A DNA stretch of 64,000 bases from Streptomyces sp. TP-A0356 (GCF_001417775.1 NZ_BBZJ01000017.1:186001-250000), one strand, 5' to 3'. Shown: positions 1 through 7,967, counted from the first letter of the stretch. Numbers and translations: made by a program. Notes: generated by a model not told the origin, from the letters alone.

Positions 1-1
1 C

Positions 2-196
2 GGCCTGTACGGCCGCTTCCGGATCTTCCGCACCCCGTCCTCGCGCCAGACGCCCGACCTGGCCGCCATCACCGCCACCTACAAGCGGCTCAACCTCGGC
101 CCCGTGCCGATGAAGCCGTGCGCGCCGTCGCTGAAGGTCGAGCAGGTCGAGTCCGAGTCCGCCCACACCGCCGCGTCCGCGGCCGTCACGGTCTGA
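2..196 (+). CDS. C-terminal end of an unrecognised protein (starts before the window)
   Basis: An open frame runs from the first bases to TGA at 194-196 and gives 64 residues ending in an Ala/Ser/Val-rich tail. The visible part starts GLYGRFRIFRTPS and is basic, with no recognisable motif. It lies 14 bases upstream of the next gene on the same strand, so it probably belongs to the transfer operon. Function unknown; only the tail is visible. Confidence 0.5.
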   Translation, partial: GLYGRFRIFRTPSSRQTPDLAAITATYKRLNLGPVPMKPCAPSLKVEQVESESAHTAASAAVTV

Positions 197-210
197 TCGG
201 GGTGCTGAAC

Positions 211-660
211 ATGACGAACAAGACCACCGCCGTGTCCGCGGAGCGTTCCGTGAGCCTGGTCCTCGAGGCCGAGGTGATGATGGACGCCGACACCGGCATG
301 CTGTCGCTGGTTGCCAGCACCGACCACCACATGGCCGACTTCGGCGAGGTCTGCCCGGCCCGTCTGCGGCGGATGGTCGCCGAGGCCCGCGCCAAGCTCG
401 ACGAGTTCGAGCGGCTGGCCGACGAGTACGAGGCTATCGACACGCTGCGCGCAATCCTCGCCGAGCATGATCTGAGCCTGATCGAGGCGCCCCTGGACAA
501 GCTGGCGGACGTCAACGACGACCTCGCCGACCGGCTGGCCTGCTGGGTCATGGAGACCCCCGGCGGCCACGGTTACGTGATCGTCCCTCAGGAACAGGGC
601 CCCATCGAGCGGCTGCAGACCGTTTCCGCGTTCATCGCCGGCCGGGAGCGTGCGGCGTGA
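211..660 (+). CDS. Hypothetical protein of the transfer operon (149 aa)
   Basis: The ATG at 211 was chosen because the frame upstream of it reads through the end of the previous gene. The product is acidic and mostly helical. Its central part (about residues 45-80) is rich in Glu, Arg and Leu and looks like a short amphipathic or coiled-coil helix. No membrane segment or signal peptide is seen and I recognise no family. The next small gene starts 11 bases before its stop, so the two are probably co-translated. Its place just upstream of a DUF2637 gene suggests a role tied to element maintenance or transfer, which is inference only. Confidence 0.7.
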   Translation: MTNKTTAVSAERSVSLVLEAEVMMDADTGMLSLVASTDHHMADFGEVCPARLRRMVAEARAKLDEFERLADEYEAIDTLRAILAEHDLSLIEAPLDKLADVNDDLADRLACWVMETPGGHGYVIVPQEQGPIERLQTVSAFIAGRERAA

Positions 661-820
661 TGACCGAGGCCATCCCGGGTATGCCGTCGAGTTCTCCGAC
701 GATCTGCTGCGCGCCATCCACCGCGAGACCGCCTGGTCCGTGCCGGAGCCGGAGCGCCCGATCCACCTCGACTGGCGGGACCGCTGCAGCGACCTGCACG
801 TGCGGAAGGCGGACCGGTGA
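650..820 (+). CDS. Small hypothetical protein (56 aa)
   Basis: A GTG at 650 opens a 56-residue frame overlapping the previous gene by 11 bases and ending at TGA 818-820. The product is soluble and charged, with a helical centre (EFSDDLLRAIHRETAW). The other frame here, with ATG at 660, gives only Ser/Thr/Arg/Pro-rich shadow translation, so this frame was preferred on composition. Family unknown. Confidence 0.6.
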   Translation: MRRDDRGHPGYAVEFSDDLLRAIHRETAWSVPEPERPIHLDWRDRCSDLHVRKADR

Positions 821-868
821 CCGAGCCACGACACCCCCTGTACGGGGCCGCCGCCGCCCGTCCCCGCC

Positions 869-979
869 TTGCTGGCCGCGCTGATCGATGCCGTCGACCA
901 GCGGGACCGAGAGGGCATCTGTCTTGCCGCGCACCTGGTGGTGCGGGCCGCCGCCCCAAAGGAGTTGGGCGAACGATGA
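869..979 (+). CDS. Possible small protein with weak start (36 aa)
   Basis: The frame ending at TGA 977-979 encodes a normal-looking helical peptide (LLAALIDAVDQRD, then AAHLVVRAAAPKELGER). Its stop overlaps the next gene's ATG as ATGA, typical of translational coupling. There is no ATG or GTG in a good place; TTG 869 is the best in-frame candidate. The GTG at 817 is in a different frame, so a single-base change near 829 may have broken the start. Function unknown. Confidence 0.35.
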   Translation: MLAALIDAVDQRDREGICLAAHLVVRAAAPKELGER

Positions 980-2088
980 ACACCAACGACATGACCACCG
1001 GGCCCCGTGCCCGGCTTACCAGGGGCCAGGCCTGGATCCTGGCCGCCGCCACGCTCCCGATGATCGGAGGGGGCGTGGCCGGTGCCGTCGGCACGTACAG
1101 CAACATCACGTCCGTCTTCCACCGGTCGGCGACCGCGCTGGGTGTCGTCGCCGCCGGCGAGGGCGCCACCCTCGTCCTGGCCCTCGTCCTGGTCGGCCTC
1201 ACGATGCTCGGGCAGACCGCCCCGGCGCCTGTCCGCCTCGGGCTGTGGCTGCTGCCGGCGTCCGCGTCCATCACAGGGGCGATCGTCGCCCCGCATCCGA
1301 CGGACGCTGTCATCTTCGCCGTCACCCCCTTGGCGATGACCGTGAGCGCCGAGGGCCTCGGTTTGCTGGCCCGCCGCATCGTCGTGCACCGCACGGGCGT
1401 CGACATGGAGGCGCAGCGGCGGAACGCGGAGACGGTTCAGCGGCTCGCCTACCACCGGGCCCGTGCCGCGAACCACCCGAGCAAGGGCGCCCGCTGGCGC
1501 TCAGAGCGGGCGTCGTGGCGACTCGCGAAGCGGGTCGGCGTCGGAGATGCGGAGCTGGGCGCGCGTCTGGTGGAGGTGCAGCGCGACCGTCTGTGCGACG
1601 GAGCCGACGCCGCCCTGGCCGACATGTTCGGCGTGACCGCCGGGCTGGAGTTGCCCGCGGCCGGCGGCGGAGAGGATGACCGGAACAGTGAGCCGGTCAC
1701 CGAGCCTGCGGCCGTCGAGCCGGGCGAGGTGACCGTCGAGCGGGCCGACGACGACCAGCCGCCCGCCGTCCCGGCGGCGCTCGAGGTGGTCATCCCGCCC
1801 GTGGGGGAGCTGGCTGCCGTTCCGTTTCGCTGGGAGGACGTGGAGGGGGCCGAGTGGCCCGCCAAGGTGACCACTGCCGTCGCTGCGGAAGTGCCGCGGC
1901 AGGTCATCACGGAGACGGTCACGCTGACCCCGGTGGAGTTGCGGCGGCAGGCGCGCCGACTCAACCGGCAGGCGCTCGCCGAGACCAGTCGCCCGGTGAC
2001 CATCAAGACCCTGCAGGACGAACTCGGCTTGTCGCGCCGTGAGGCGACCGAGCTGCGGCGGGAGATCGTGCCGGGGGTGCGGTCATGA
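976..2088 (+). CDS. DUF2637 domain membrane protein (370 aa)
   Basis: The start is set by AAAGGAG at 960-966 ahead of ATG 976. Residues 12-130 hold four hydrophobic segments of the DUF2637 type found in conjugative plasmids and AICEs of Streptomyces. A basic cytoplasmic stretch with a helical repeat (residues 135-200) follows, then an acidic Pro/Glu-rich linker, then a C-terminal helical region (about 325-365). That last region reads like a winged-helix or HTH module (TPVELRRQARRLN, then LQDELGLSRREATELRRE). It overlaps its neighbours by ATGA on both sides. DUF2637 proteins are usually beside spd genes and are assumed to help plasmid spread, but the molecular role is unknown. Confidence 0.85.
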   Translation: MNTNDMTTGPRARLTRGQAWILAAATLPMIGGGVAGAVGTYSNITSVFHRSATALGVVAAGEGATLVLALVLVGLTMLGQTAPAPVRLGLWLLPASASITGAIVAPHPTDAVIFAVTPLAMTVSAEGLGLLARRIVVHRTGVDMEAQRRNAETVQRLAYHRARAANHPSKGARWRSERASWRLAKRVGVGDAELGARLVEVQRDRLCDGADAALADMFGVTAGLELPAAGGGEDDRNSEPVTEPAAVEPGEVTVERADDDQPPAVPAALEVVIPPVGELAAVPFRWEDVEGAEWPAKVTTAVAAEVPRQVITETVTLTPVELRRQARRLNRQALAETSRPVTIKTLQDELGLSRREATELRREIVPGVRS

Positions 2089-2258
2089 GGTGGCTCCTGT
2101 TCGGTGCCCTGATCGGGCTGCTGATCGTGTACCCGTCGCTGGTCACGCTGGTCGCCGCGGTTGTGGTCGCCCTGTTGTCGAAGCCGGTTCCGGTGGCGTT
2201 CGCCCTCGGCCTGATCGCCGGTGTCCGCCTGCGCCGGTCGAGGAGGTGGACGGCATGA
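2085..2258 (+). CDS. Small Spd-like membrane protein (57 aa)
   Basis: ATG 2085 overlaps the upstream stop as ATGA, and the stop overlaps the next ATG in the same way. The peptide has two hydrophobic stretches (residues 4-31 and about 34-47) and a basic tail ending RLRRSRRW, so it is an integral membrane peptide with a cytoplasmic positive end. Tiny membrane proteins in this position are common in Streptomyces transfer operons (SpdA/SpdB type) and affect spread of the element along mycelium. The assignment rests on context. Confidence 0.7.
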   Translation: MRWLLFGALIGLLIVYPSLVTLVAAVVVALLSKPVPVAFALGLIAGVRLRRSRRWTA

Positions 2259-2602
2259 ACGAGCCGACCCCGCTCGCGAAGGCGGAGGCCGCCGTGTCGG
2301 AGGCGGAGAACAACTCGGCCGCCGTACAGCTGGCGCTCGCCGCCGTCGAGCTCGCCAAGACGGCCGCCGCCCAGCAACAGACCTTCCAGCAGCAGGGCTG
2401 TCAGCACCACCACGGCCAGGACTTCAACGCGCGGAAGTGGTTGACGCTCGGCGGCCTCGCGATCGTCGGCGGCTGCGTCGCCTGCTTCCTGGCGATGGCG
2501 TTCGCCGTGGCCGCGGTCGCTGTCGGCATCGGCGGCGCCTGTGCCACGGGCTGCTTCCTGATCCTGCGCTCGCTGTGGCGCGACTACCTCAACACCCGCT
2601 GA
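2255..2602 (+). CDS. SpdB-like mobile element transfer protein (115 aa)
   Basis: GGAGG inside the preceding gene serves ATG 2255. The N-terminal 50 residues are soluble and helical (AEAAVSEAENN), with a Gln- and His-rich patch (about 43-57). Residues 63-105 form two membrane helices rich in Ala, Val, Gly and Cys. This soluble-plus-two-helix layout beside DUF2637 and TraB is typical of SpdB-type intramycelial spread proteins. In pSAM2 and pIJ101 such proteins act with TraB in moving DNA across hyphal cross-walls. Gly and Cys content in the helices is unusually high. Confidence 0.7.
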   Translation: MNEPTPLAKAEAAVSEAENNSAAVQLALAAVELAKTAAAQQQTFQQQGCQHHHGQDFNARKWLTLGGLAIVGGCVACFLAMAFAVAAVAVGIGGACATGCFLILRSLWRDYLNTR

Positions 2603-2623
2603 CCAGCAAAGGAGCCCACCCCC

Positions 2624-2809
2624 ATGAGTGCTCGTTCTCGTGCCGTCCGTGAGCGGCAGACACGGATCGGCCGCATCGCCCGGCAGATGAACCGCGACCA
2701 CGGCCGCGTCCGCCCCGACGACGTCACGTGGATCGCGATCAGTGCCGGCATGAAGACGTCACCCGACAAGGTCCGCACCGTCCTCGCCCGCATGGGCCTG
2801 CACCGCTGA
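2624..2809 (+). CDS. Small basic protein of the transfer operon (61 aa)
   Basis: It begins 21 bases after the Spd-like gene behind AAAGGAG (2609-2615). The product is strongly basic and helical, with a possible DNA-binding C-terminal half (WIAISAGMKTSPDKVRTVL resembles an HTH: helix, turn at Met-Lys-Thr, recognition helix). Small basic proteins are frequent just upstream of traB in AICEs. A regulatory or accessory transfer role is inferred; the family is not recognised. Confidence 0.65.
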   Translation: MSARSRAVRERQTRIGRIARQMNRDHGRVRPDDVTWIAISAGMKTSPDKVRTVLARMGLHR

Positions 2810-2823
2810 CCAGGAGGAGACCC

Positions 2824-2994
2824 ATGCCCGACGACCCGAAGCTGACCATCGCCGAGAAGGCCGCCATCGTCCGCCTGGAGCTGCGGGGTCTGCGCCGCGC
2901 GGCCGCCGGCATCGAGCACCAACCGGACATCGACCGCGGCATCGAGCGCATCCGCGAACGGGCCCGGAAGCGGGCCGCCAACGGCAAGCAGTAG
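2824..2994 (+). CDS. Small helical protein of the transfer operon (56 aa)
   Basis: AGGAGG at 2812-2817 serves ATG 2824, 14 bases after the previous stop. The product is one or two charged helices with a basic C-terminus (RERARKRAANGKQ). No known domain. It is the last gene before a strong hairpin and the traB-class gene. Confidence 0.65.
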   Translation: MPDDPKLTIAEKAAIVRLELRGLRRAAAGIEHQPDIDRGIERIRERARKRAANGKQ

Positions 2995-3000
2995 ATCCGC

Positions 3001-3043
3001 CCCGGGGACGGCGCACCACGACCAAGCAGACGCCGTCCCCGGG
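3001..3043 (+). terminator. Hairpin between the small transfer genes and traB
   Basis: A perfect 13-bp inverted repeat (3001-3013 with 3031-3043) encloses a 17-base loop. It begins 7 bases after the preceding stop and ends 38 bases before the next start. There is no T run, as is usual in Streptomyces. It may lower rather than stop transcription into traB. Confidence 0.65.
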
Positions 3044-3080
3044 CCCCTGACCGCCTCACAGACGACAGGAGAAGACCATC

Positions 3081-5282
3081 ATGACCGAAACCCTGATCGG
3101 TGCCGTCAACGGGCACGACAAGCCACGGGTGTCGTTGCTGAAGTTCGGGCCCGAGCAGCCGGCCGCGCCCGTCGTCGAGCCGCAGGCCGCCGTCGAGGCC
3201 GTCGACCGCCCGGACAACGCGCTCGCCGACTGGCTGACCGTGCCCGACGTGCCGATCCTGCCCGTGTGGGCCCGCTCGGCGGCCTCTCTGAAGGCCAACA
3301 CCGCCGCCGCGGCCCGCCTGTGCGTCTGGCACGCCCGCTACCACTCGCTGCGCATCCCCAAGTACGCGTTCCGGCTCGCCTACCTGGCGACCAAGGGCGC
3401 CTGGCGGGCAACCCGCGGCCTGTGGCCCACCCTCACCGCGCACGATCGCAGTGCTGCCGTGAAGGCGTTGCGCGCCCAGGTCCGCGAGCGCCCCGAAGAC
3501 GTCGAGATGGCCGTGCGGTACGCGCTACTGCACCGCGAGCGCACCATGGCCCGACGCTGGCGGTTCGGTACGGCCGCCGTCGCGGTGGCCGGCGCCGCCG
3601 TCGGCTGGGAGCTGGCCGATCCGCTGCTGCAGGCCGCCATGGCGGCCGCGGTGACCGCGCCCCTGGCCTACCTCGGTCGGGGCGAGGACGCGAAGCTGCT
3701 CGACAACCCGACGCCGCCGCTGCGCGTCGACATGAACGCCCAGCAGCTCAACGACGCTCTGCGCGCCGCGGGCCTGCTGAAGCAGGGCAAGGGCGACGAC
3801 GAAGGACCGCGCATCACCTGCGTCATGGGCCCGGTGCGCCACGGCCGCGGCTGGTCCGTCATCTTCGACCTGCCCAAGGGCGGCGGGAAGACGGCCGCTG
3901 ACGTCCTCGCGAAGCGCACCACGATCGCCGCCGAGCTCGGCGTCGACGAGATCCAGGTCATCGCCGCCCGCGTCCGCGCAGCTGGTGGCGGGCACGCCGG
4001 GCGGGTGTCGATGTGGATTGCTGACGATGACCCGTACCTGGGCGACCCGGTGCCGTCGCCGCTGGTCAAGATGGAGCGCTTCTCGATCTGGGAGGCGCTG
4101 CCGTTCGGGCAGGACGCCCGCGGTACCCGGATCACCGTGCCGGTCATGTGGCAGTCCCTGTTCTTCGGGGGCCTGCCCCGGCGCGGCAAAACCTTCACCC
4201 AAAGGCTCATGACCGCGGCGGGCCTGCTGGACCCTTTCGTCAGGCACTACATCGCCGACGGCAAGGGCGGCGCCGACTGGATGCCGATGAAGGCGGTCGC
4301 GCACCGGCTCGTGATGGGCGCCGAGGATGACGCCGTCGAGGCGCTGAAGGCCATGCTCAAGGAGCTCCTGGCGGAGATGGAGCGCCGGTTCGTGCTGCTG
4401 CGCGGCCTGCCCGTCTCCGTCTGCCCCGAGGGCAAGCTGACCCCGGCGATCGTCGAGAAGTACAACGTGCCGGTCATCTTCGTGACGATCGACGAGTTGC
4501 AGGAGTACTTCACAGCGATGGAGAAGGACGACCGCGAGCAGGTCATCAATGACCTGTGCCGTATCGCACGGCGCGGGCCCGCGGCCGGGTTCATCTGCAA
4601 CTTTGCCTCCCAGCGGCCCGACGCGGACAGCGTCCCGACCAAGCTGCGGGAGATCATCACGCTGCGGTATTCGACGCAGGTTGTCGACCAGACCAGCTCG
4701 GACATGATCTTGGGCAAGGGTAAGGCTGCACAGGGCGCCGACGCGTCCGTGCTGTCAGAGGAGCACAAGGGCACGGGTGTGCTGGTCACGGGCCCGGCGT
4801 CGTTCGTGACGGTGCGGGCCGACTTCCTCGACGGCCCGGCGTTCTCCGAGCTATGCCAGCGCGGCCGTGCGCTGCGGGTGAAGCACGGGCAGCTCACCGG
4901 GGACGCGGCCGGCGACATCACCGCCGCGGCCGACTCTGCGGGCCTGACGATCGCCCCCGTGCTGTCGGACTGCCTCGACGTGATGCGGCACACCGACCGG
5001 ATGCACACCGTCGACCTCCTCGACCGGCTCGTCAACGTCGACGAGGACCGCTACGGCGACTGGGACGCCGAGCGCCTGGCCGCCGAACTCGAGGCCGCGG
5101 GCGTCGACCGCACCACCAAGCAGGTTAAGGTCGGCGGAAAGAACCTCGCCGGCTACCGCAGGAGCGACCTCGAGGCGGCCGTGCCCGCCGAACTCCTGCT
5201 CGCCGCACGGCGGGTAGAGGCCACCCCCTCTACGAACCCCGCTACGGACACCCCTTCCGGCGACACCGCCGAGGGCGCCTGA
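3081..5282 (+). CDS. FtsK/SpoIIIE-type DNA translocase for conjugation (TraB class, 733 aa)
   Basis: This is the DNA pump of Streptomyces conjugation, moving double-stranded DNA between cells as a membrane-anchored hexamer. Start: ATG 3081 behind GACAGGAGA. Residues 1-150 are soluble, and 160-200 hold two hydrophobic segments that anchor it. The FtsK-type ATPase core follows: Walker A GLPRRGKT at about 363-371, Walker B VIFVTIDEL at about 464-472, then a conserved ARRGPAAGF stretch. A second glycine-rich GGGKT sequence lies near residue 270; it precedes the real P-loop and may be accidental. The C-terminal ~100 residues hold a possible winged-helix DNA-recognition region (QVKVGGKNLAGYRRSDLEAA). 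Length fits the TraSA/TraB family. Confidence 0.92.
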   Translation: MTETLIGAVNGHDKPRVSLLKFGPEQPAAPVVEPQAAVEAVDRPDNALADWLTVPDVPILPVWARSAASLKANTAAAARLCVWHARYHSLRIPKYAFRLAYLATKGAWRATRGLWPTLTAHDRSAAVKALRAQVRERPEDVEMAVRYALLHRERTMARRWRFGTAAVAVAGAAVGWELADPLLQAAMAAAVTAPLAYLGRGEDAKLLDNPTPPLRVDMNAQQLNDALRAAGLLKQGKGDDEGPRITCVMGPVRHGRGWSVIFDLPKGGGKTAADVLAKRTTIAAELGVDEIQVIAARVRAAGGGHAGRVSMWIADDDPYLGDPVPSPLVKMERFSIWEALPFGQDARGTRITVPVMWQSLFFGGLPRRGKTFTQRLMTAAGLLDPFVRHYIADGKGGADWMPMKAVAHRLVMGAEDDAVEALKAMLKELLAEMERRFVLLRGLPVSVCPEGKLTPAIVEKYNVPVIFVTIDELQEYFTAMEKDDREQVINDLCRIARRGPAAGFICNFASQRPDADSVPTKLREIITLRYSTQVVDQTSSDMILGKGKAAQGADASVLSEEHKGTGVLVTGPASFVTVRADFLDGPAFSELCQRGRALRVKHGQLTGDAAGDITAAADSAGLTIAPVLSDCLDVMRHTDRMHTVDLLDRLVNVDEDRYGDWDAERLAAELEAAGVDRTTKQVKVGGKNLAGYRRSDLEAAVPAELLLAARRVEATPSTNPATDTPSGDTAEGA

Positions 5283-5362
5283 TGTAGAGGCCCCCCGCTA
5301 CCCCGGTAGTGACCTTGGTAGAGGGCCCCCACCTGCAAAGTAGTGCCCGTAGAGGGGTACAG

Positions 5363-5396
5363 AGGCCCCGCGTCCGAACCTGCGGACGGGGGGCCT
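5363..5396. terminator. Bidirectional terminator between converging genes
   Basis: A 14-bp stem with one mismatch around a short loop ends in TTT on the plus strand. It lies between the traB-class stop (5282) and the end of the converging XRE regulator gene (5405), so it can serve both. Just upstream (5283-5360) are short repeats of GTAGAGG(C/G)CCCC type. Confidence 0.7.
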
Positions 5397-5404
5397 TTCT
5401 GCGT

Positions 5405-6652
5405 TCAGGGGGCGAGCAGCAGATGCCCGTGGTCGACGAGGACCGCCCGGACTTCGGGTACGTCGCCGAACTCCTGCAGCCGCTCGAGGACCGTGCGGGT
5501 GCGCACGGCCGTCCGGTCCGACGTGAGGTCGCCGGACAGTTCGATGACGCGCAGCGCCTCGGCTGCGGCCTGCTCGGGCTCGTTGGCGTCGGCCAGGGCC
5601 ACCGCCAGCCACGACCGGTACAGCGCCAACTCTCGGGCGTGCGTGGCGTCGTAGCGGGCCAGGACGTCCGTCAGAAGGGGCACGGCGCGCAGCGGCCGGT
5701 GCAGCTCTGTGAATACGCGGGCGTCCATCACCTCAAGTTCCTCGCGGCTGACCCAGTACGCCCAGAGCGGCGCCTCGCCGCCGGCCTCGTCGGTGAGGGC
5801 GTCGTGTGCCTCGCCCAGCGCCCGAATCGCTGGCTGTGCTTCCCCGGCCCTGGTGTGCGCCCACGCCACCCGGTCAAGGAACAGGGCGCGCGTTATGCCC
5901 GGGGCGTCCTCGCCGGCCTCGTCGACAGCGGCCTGCGCCAGGGCGATACCGTCCTGCTCCCGCCCGGTGTTGCTCCACTGGTAGGCCAGCGATCCGGCAA
6001 GATTCGCCGTCAGCGGCCCGTCGCCCGCCTGCCGCGCCGCGGAGATACCGAGCCGGTAGGCGCGCTCGGCGTCCTCGAGGCGGCCCGCGTCCGACGCGAT
6101 CCATCCCGTGATCTGTGCCAGCTCCCCGATCTGCACCAGCAGTCCGCGCCCCACGCCGTCGGTGTACGTGGACTCGCGGTGCAGGGCCACGGCCGCGGAC
6201 AGTTCCCGGAAGGCGGGCACGATCAGATCTCCACCCGACACAAGGTCGTCGGCGAGGCGCAGACCGTGCACTCGACCCGCCAGGCCGGTAACCGTGTCCG
6301 CGCCGATGCGGCGACCTGTACGCGCCTGTAGCGGCTCGAGCGGGTCTCCGGGAGGCAGGAGCTGAGCGAAGGTCGCGGCGGCCCCTGGAAGCTGCGCCAG
6401 GCGGTCACCGCGGGCGTAGGCCACCGCCTGCCGTAACTGCGTCTCAGGCGTAGCCAGGGCGGCGGCGAGGAACGGAAGCCACGTGTCCGGCACGCGTCCG
6501 CCCCGCTCCCAGCGGGACACCTCGTTACGGGTGATGGACTGCGTCCCCGACAGCGCACACAGGAGAGCGGCCAACTGCCGCTGAGACTTGCCGGTGTGGC
6601 GGCGCAGCCTTGCCAGATACAGCCCGAACTGGCGTCTGCAGTCATCTCCCAC
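5405..6652 (-). CDS. XRE-family regulator with long helical (TPR-like) region (415 aa)
   Basis: GTG 6652 was chosen because GGAGGGGG lies a few bases upstream of it on this strand; the frame further upstream has shadow composition. Residues 9-55 are a Cro/CI-type HTH (KSQRQLAALL, then ITRNEVSRWERG). The remaining ~350 residues are Ala/Leu-rich antiparallel helices, as in the TPR-containing Streptomyces transcription regulators that respond to peptides or cell state. It is divergent from the DUF6415-like gene and converges on traB. Two identical 12-base repeats overlap its 5' leader and may be its operator. Probably the element's own regulator, by inference. Confidence 0.75.
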   Translation of the reverse strand: MGDDCRRQFGLYLARLRRHTGKSQRQLAALLCALSGTQSITRNEVSRWERGGRVPDTWLPFLAAALATPETQLRQAVAYARGDRLAQLPGAAATFAQLLPPGDPLEPLQARTGRRIGADTVTGLAGRVHGLRLADDLVSGGDLIVPAFRELSAAVALHRESTYTDGVGRGLLVQIGELAQITGWIASDAGRLEDAERAYRLGISAARQAGDGPLTANLAGSLAYQWSNTGREQDGIALAQAAVDEAGEDAPGITRALFLDRVAWAHTRAGEAQPAIRALGEAHDALTDEAGGEAPLWAYWVSREELEVMDARVFTELHRPLRAVPLLTDVLARYDATHARELALYRSWLAVALADANEPEQAAAEALRVIELSGDLTSDRTAVRTRTVLERLQEFGDVPEVRAVLVDHGHLLLAP

Positions 6653-6654
6653 GA

Positions 6655-6688
6655 GGCCCCCTCCTGCAGCCAGTGTGGCCCCCTCCTG
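6655..6688. repeat. Two 12-base direct repeats in the leader of the XRE regulator
   Basis: GGCCCCCTCCTG occurs at 6655-6666 and 6677-6688, 22 bases apart (two DNA turns), just upstream of the regulator's start. On the coding strand each copy contains AGGAGGGGG, so one copy is also the ribosome binding site. The spacing suits an autoregulatory operator. Confidence 0.45.
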
Positions 6689-6801
6689 GCCCCCCTCGGG
6701 GCTCCTTCCCCAGCACGTCACCCGCGATTCGATGACAGCCCGTACAGCGCCCCGGCGACCGCGCGAACGGCCCCGGGGCCGGCCGACTGGTTGGAGTCGA
6801 C

Positions 6802-7185
6802 GTGCCGCACCGTACCCCCGCGCCATCCGCAACGGCAGAGTTCGCCCATGTTCCGGTGGACATCGCCACCATGCGCACCGCCGCCCGCCGCCTGCTCGAC
6901 GAGGACGCCGAACTGCCCAGCGTCGAGGAGCTGGAGACGCTCACGCTGCTGCTGCGCGGAAACATCATGCTGATGATCCCCGAGGTGGAGAAGGCCACGC
7001 TCGGCCTGCCGAAAGACGATGTTCCGCGGGCCTGTGCTTTGGCCTGCGTCGGCGAGTCCCGGATGCGCCTGGGTCTCGAGCCGGGGCCCGGCTTGCCCGC
7101 CGGCATCGCGCACGCGCAGCGCCTCGCCCGCTCCGTGAACGCCCTCTGCGACCACCTGGAGAACTTGGGCGGCGATCAAGCATGA
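6802..7185 (+). CDS. DUF6415-like protein (127 aa)
   Basis: GTG 6802 opens a 127-residue soluble, helical protein. It contains the pattern of the Streptomyces DUF6415 family: an N-terminal IATMRTAARRLL helix, an LLRGNIMLMIPEVE helix, a connecting stretch with Cys residues, and a C-terminal helix with AQRLARSVNALCDHLENL. Members are abundant in AICEs and plasmids and are usually single-copy cargo with no known activity. It is divergent from the XRE regulator gene and may be under its control. Family assignment is from recalled pattern only. Confidence 0.65.
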   Translation: MPHRTPAPSATAEFAHVPVDIATMRTAARRLLDEDAELPSVEELETLTLLLRGNIMLMIPEVEKATLGLPKDDVPRACALACVGESRMRLGLEPGPGLPAGIAHAQRLARSVNALCDHLENLGGDQA

Positions 7186-7224
7186 CCGATGCGCGAAGCG
7201 TGTAGGCGCGCGACCAACAGAGCT

Positions 7225-7268
7225 CCCGCCCGGCCGGTGAATCCCGCGAAGAACCACGGCCGGGCGGG
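7225..7268 (+). terminator. Hairpin after the DUF6415-like gene
   Basis: A perfect 12-bp GC-only stem (7225-7236 with 7257-7268) has a 20-base loop. It stands 40 bases after the stop and before the next gene's ribosome binding site. Confidence 0.7.
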
Positions 7269-7303
7269 TCATCCCCAACCGCTTCAAGCGAACGGAGATC
7301 ACC

Positions 7304-7813
7304 GTGAGCGTACCTCCGAACCCCGGACCCGACCCGGAGCCCATCCCTGTCATGGCCCGCATGCTCATCACCGACGAGCGGTTCGCCAGCTGCCGCGGCA
7401 CGGTCATGGACGCCAACCCGGACATGGGTGAGGAGATGGCCGGCCGCATCGTCGACGAGGCGCTGAAGTTCGTGGCGGCCTGCGCGAAGAACCCGGGCGT
7501 CGGCCTGGCCCCGTCTCGGATCGTGGATGAGGGCTGGCACGCCCTGATCCTGCACACCGCCATGTACGCCGACCTGTGCCAGCGGCTGGGCGGCGCCTTC
7601 GTCCACCACTACCCGGGCTGGGACCCCACGAACTACGACCCGCCGATCCTGGACCGTACCCGCGAGAAGATCGCGGAACTCGGCTGGAGCGCGGACCCGG
7701 AACTGTGGGGGCCGCCGTCGGACGAGACGCTCGTGTCCGTGGCGGCGAAGTGCCAGCACGCTCCGGAATGCACCATCCGCCCCATGCCGAAGCCCGAGCC
7801 GCCCGTAGTCTGA
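7304..7813 (+). CDS. GRDP-like (glycine-rich domain protein family) protein (169 aa)
   Basis: GTG 7304 follows ACGGAG. The centre (about residues 45-110) matches the plant/bacterial GRDP pattern: a helix ending RIVDEGWHALILHT, then a Tyr and a Leu-rich helix, then GAFVHHYPG. In GRDP proteins the equivalent motif is D-x-x-WH-x-H-x-L-x-T. One of the usual His positions is Ala here (WHAL). The C-terminus carries CQHAPEC, a possible metal ligand pair. Role in an AICE is unknown; it sits between two hairpins as a single-gene or two-gene cargo unit. Confidence 0.6.
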   Translation: MSVPPNPGPDPEPIPVMARMLITDERFASCRGTVMDANPDMGEEMAGRIVDEALKFVAACAKNPGVGLAPSRIVDEGWHALILHTAMYADLCQRLGGAFVHHYPGWDPTNYDPPILDRTREKIAELGWSADPELWGPPSDETLVSVAAKCQHAPECTIRPMPKPEPPVV

Positions 7814-7830
7814 GCGCTGGAGGTGCCCGT

Positions 7831-7959
7831 ATGGATGAGTGGATTGACCCGCGGTACGCGCAGCTGGTCGCGGCGTGGAAACGCGCGCAACAACCGGACT
7901 CCCGCAACCCGCAGGAACCCAGGGCAGAACGCGGATTCCTGATCCCGCGCAAGCCCTGA
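7831..7959 (+). CDS. Small hypothetical protein (42 aa)
   Basis: GGAGG (7820-7824) serves ATG 7831, 17 bases after the GRDP-like gene. The peptide has a helical N-terminus (MDEWIDPRYAQLVAAWKRA) and a Pro/Arg-rich tail. It is immediately followed by a hairpin terminator, which supports its being the last gene of a two-gene unit. No family recognised. Confidence 0.6.
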   Translation: MDEWIDPRYAQLVAAWKRAQQPDSRNPQEPRAERGFLIPRKP

Positions 7960-7967
7960 CCTGCACG

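Noticed and set aside
79..1476. Long minus-strand frames opposite the transfer operon
   Set aside because: They mirror the GC3 pattern of the plus-strand genes, have Arg/Gly/Asp-rich shadow composition and show no domain.
3870..3899. A second P-loop (GGGKT) in the TraB-class protein
   Set aside because: It lies before the recognised FtsK core and has no matching Walker B at the right distance. Probably a chance glycine run.
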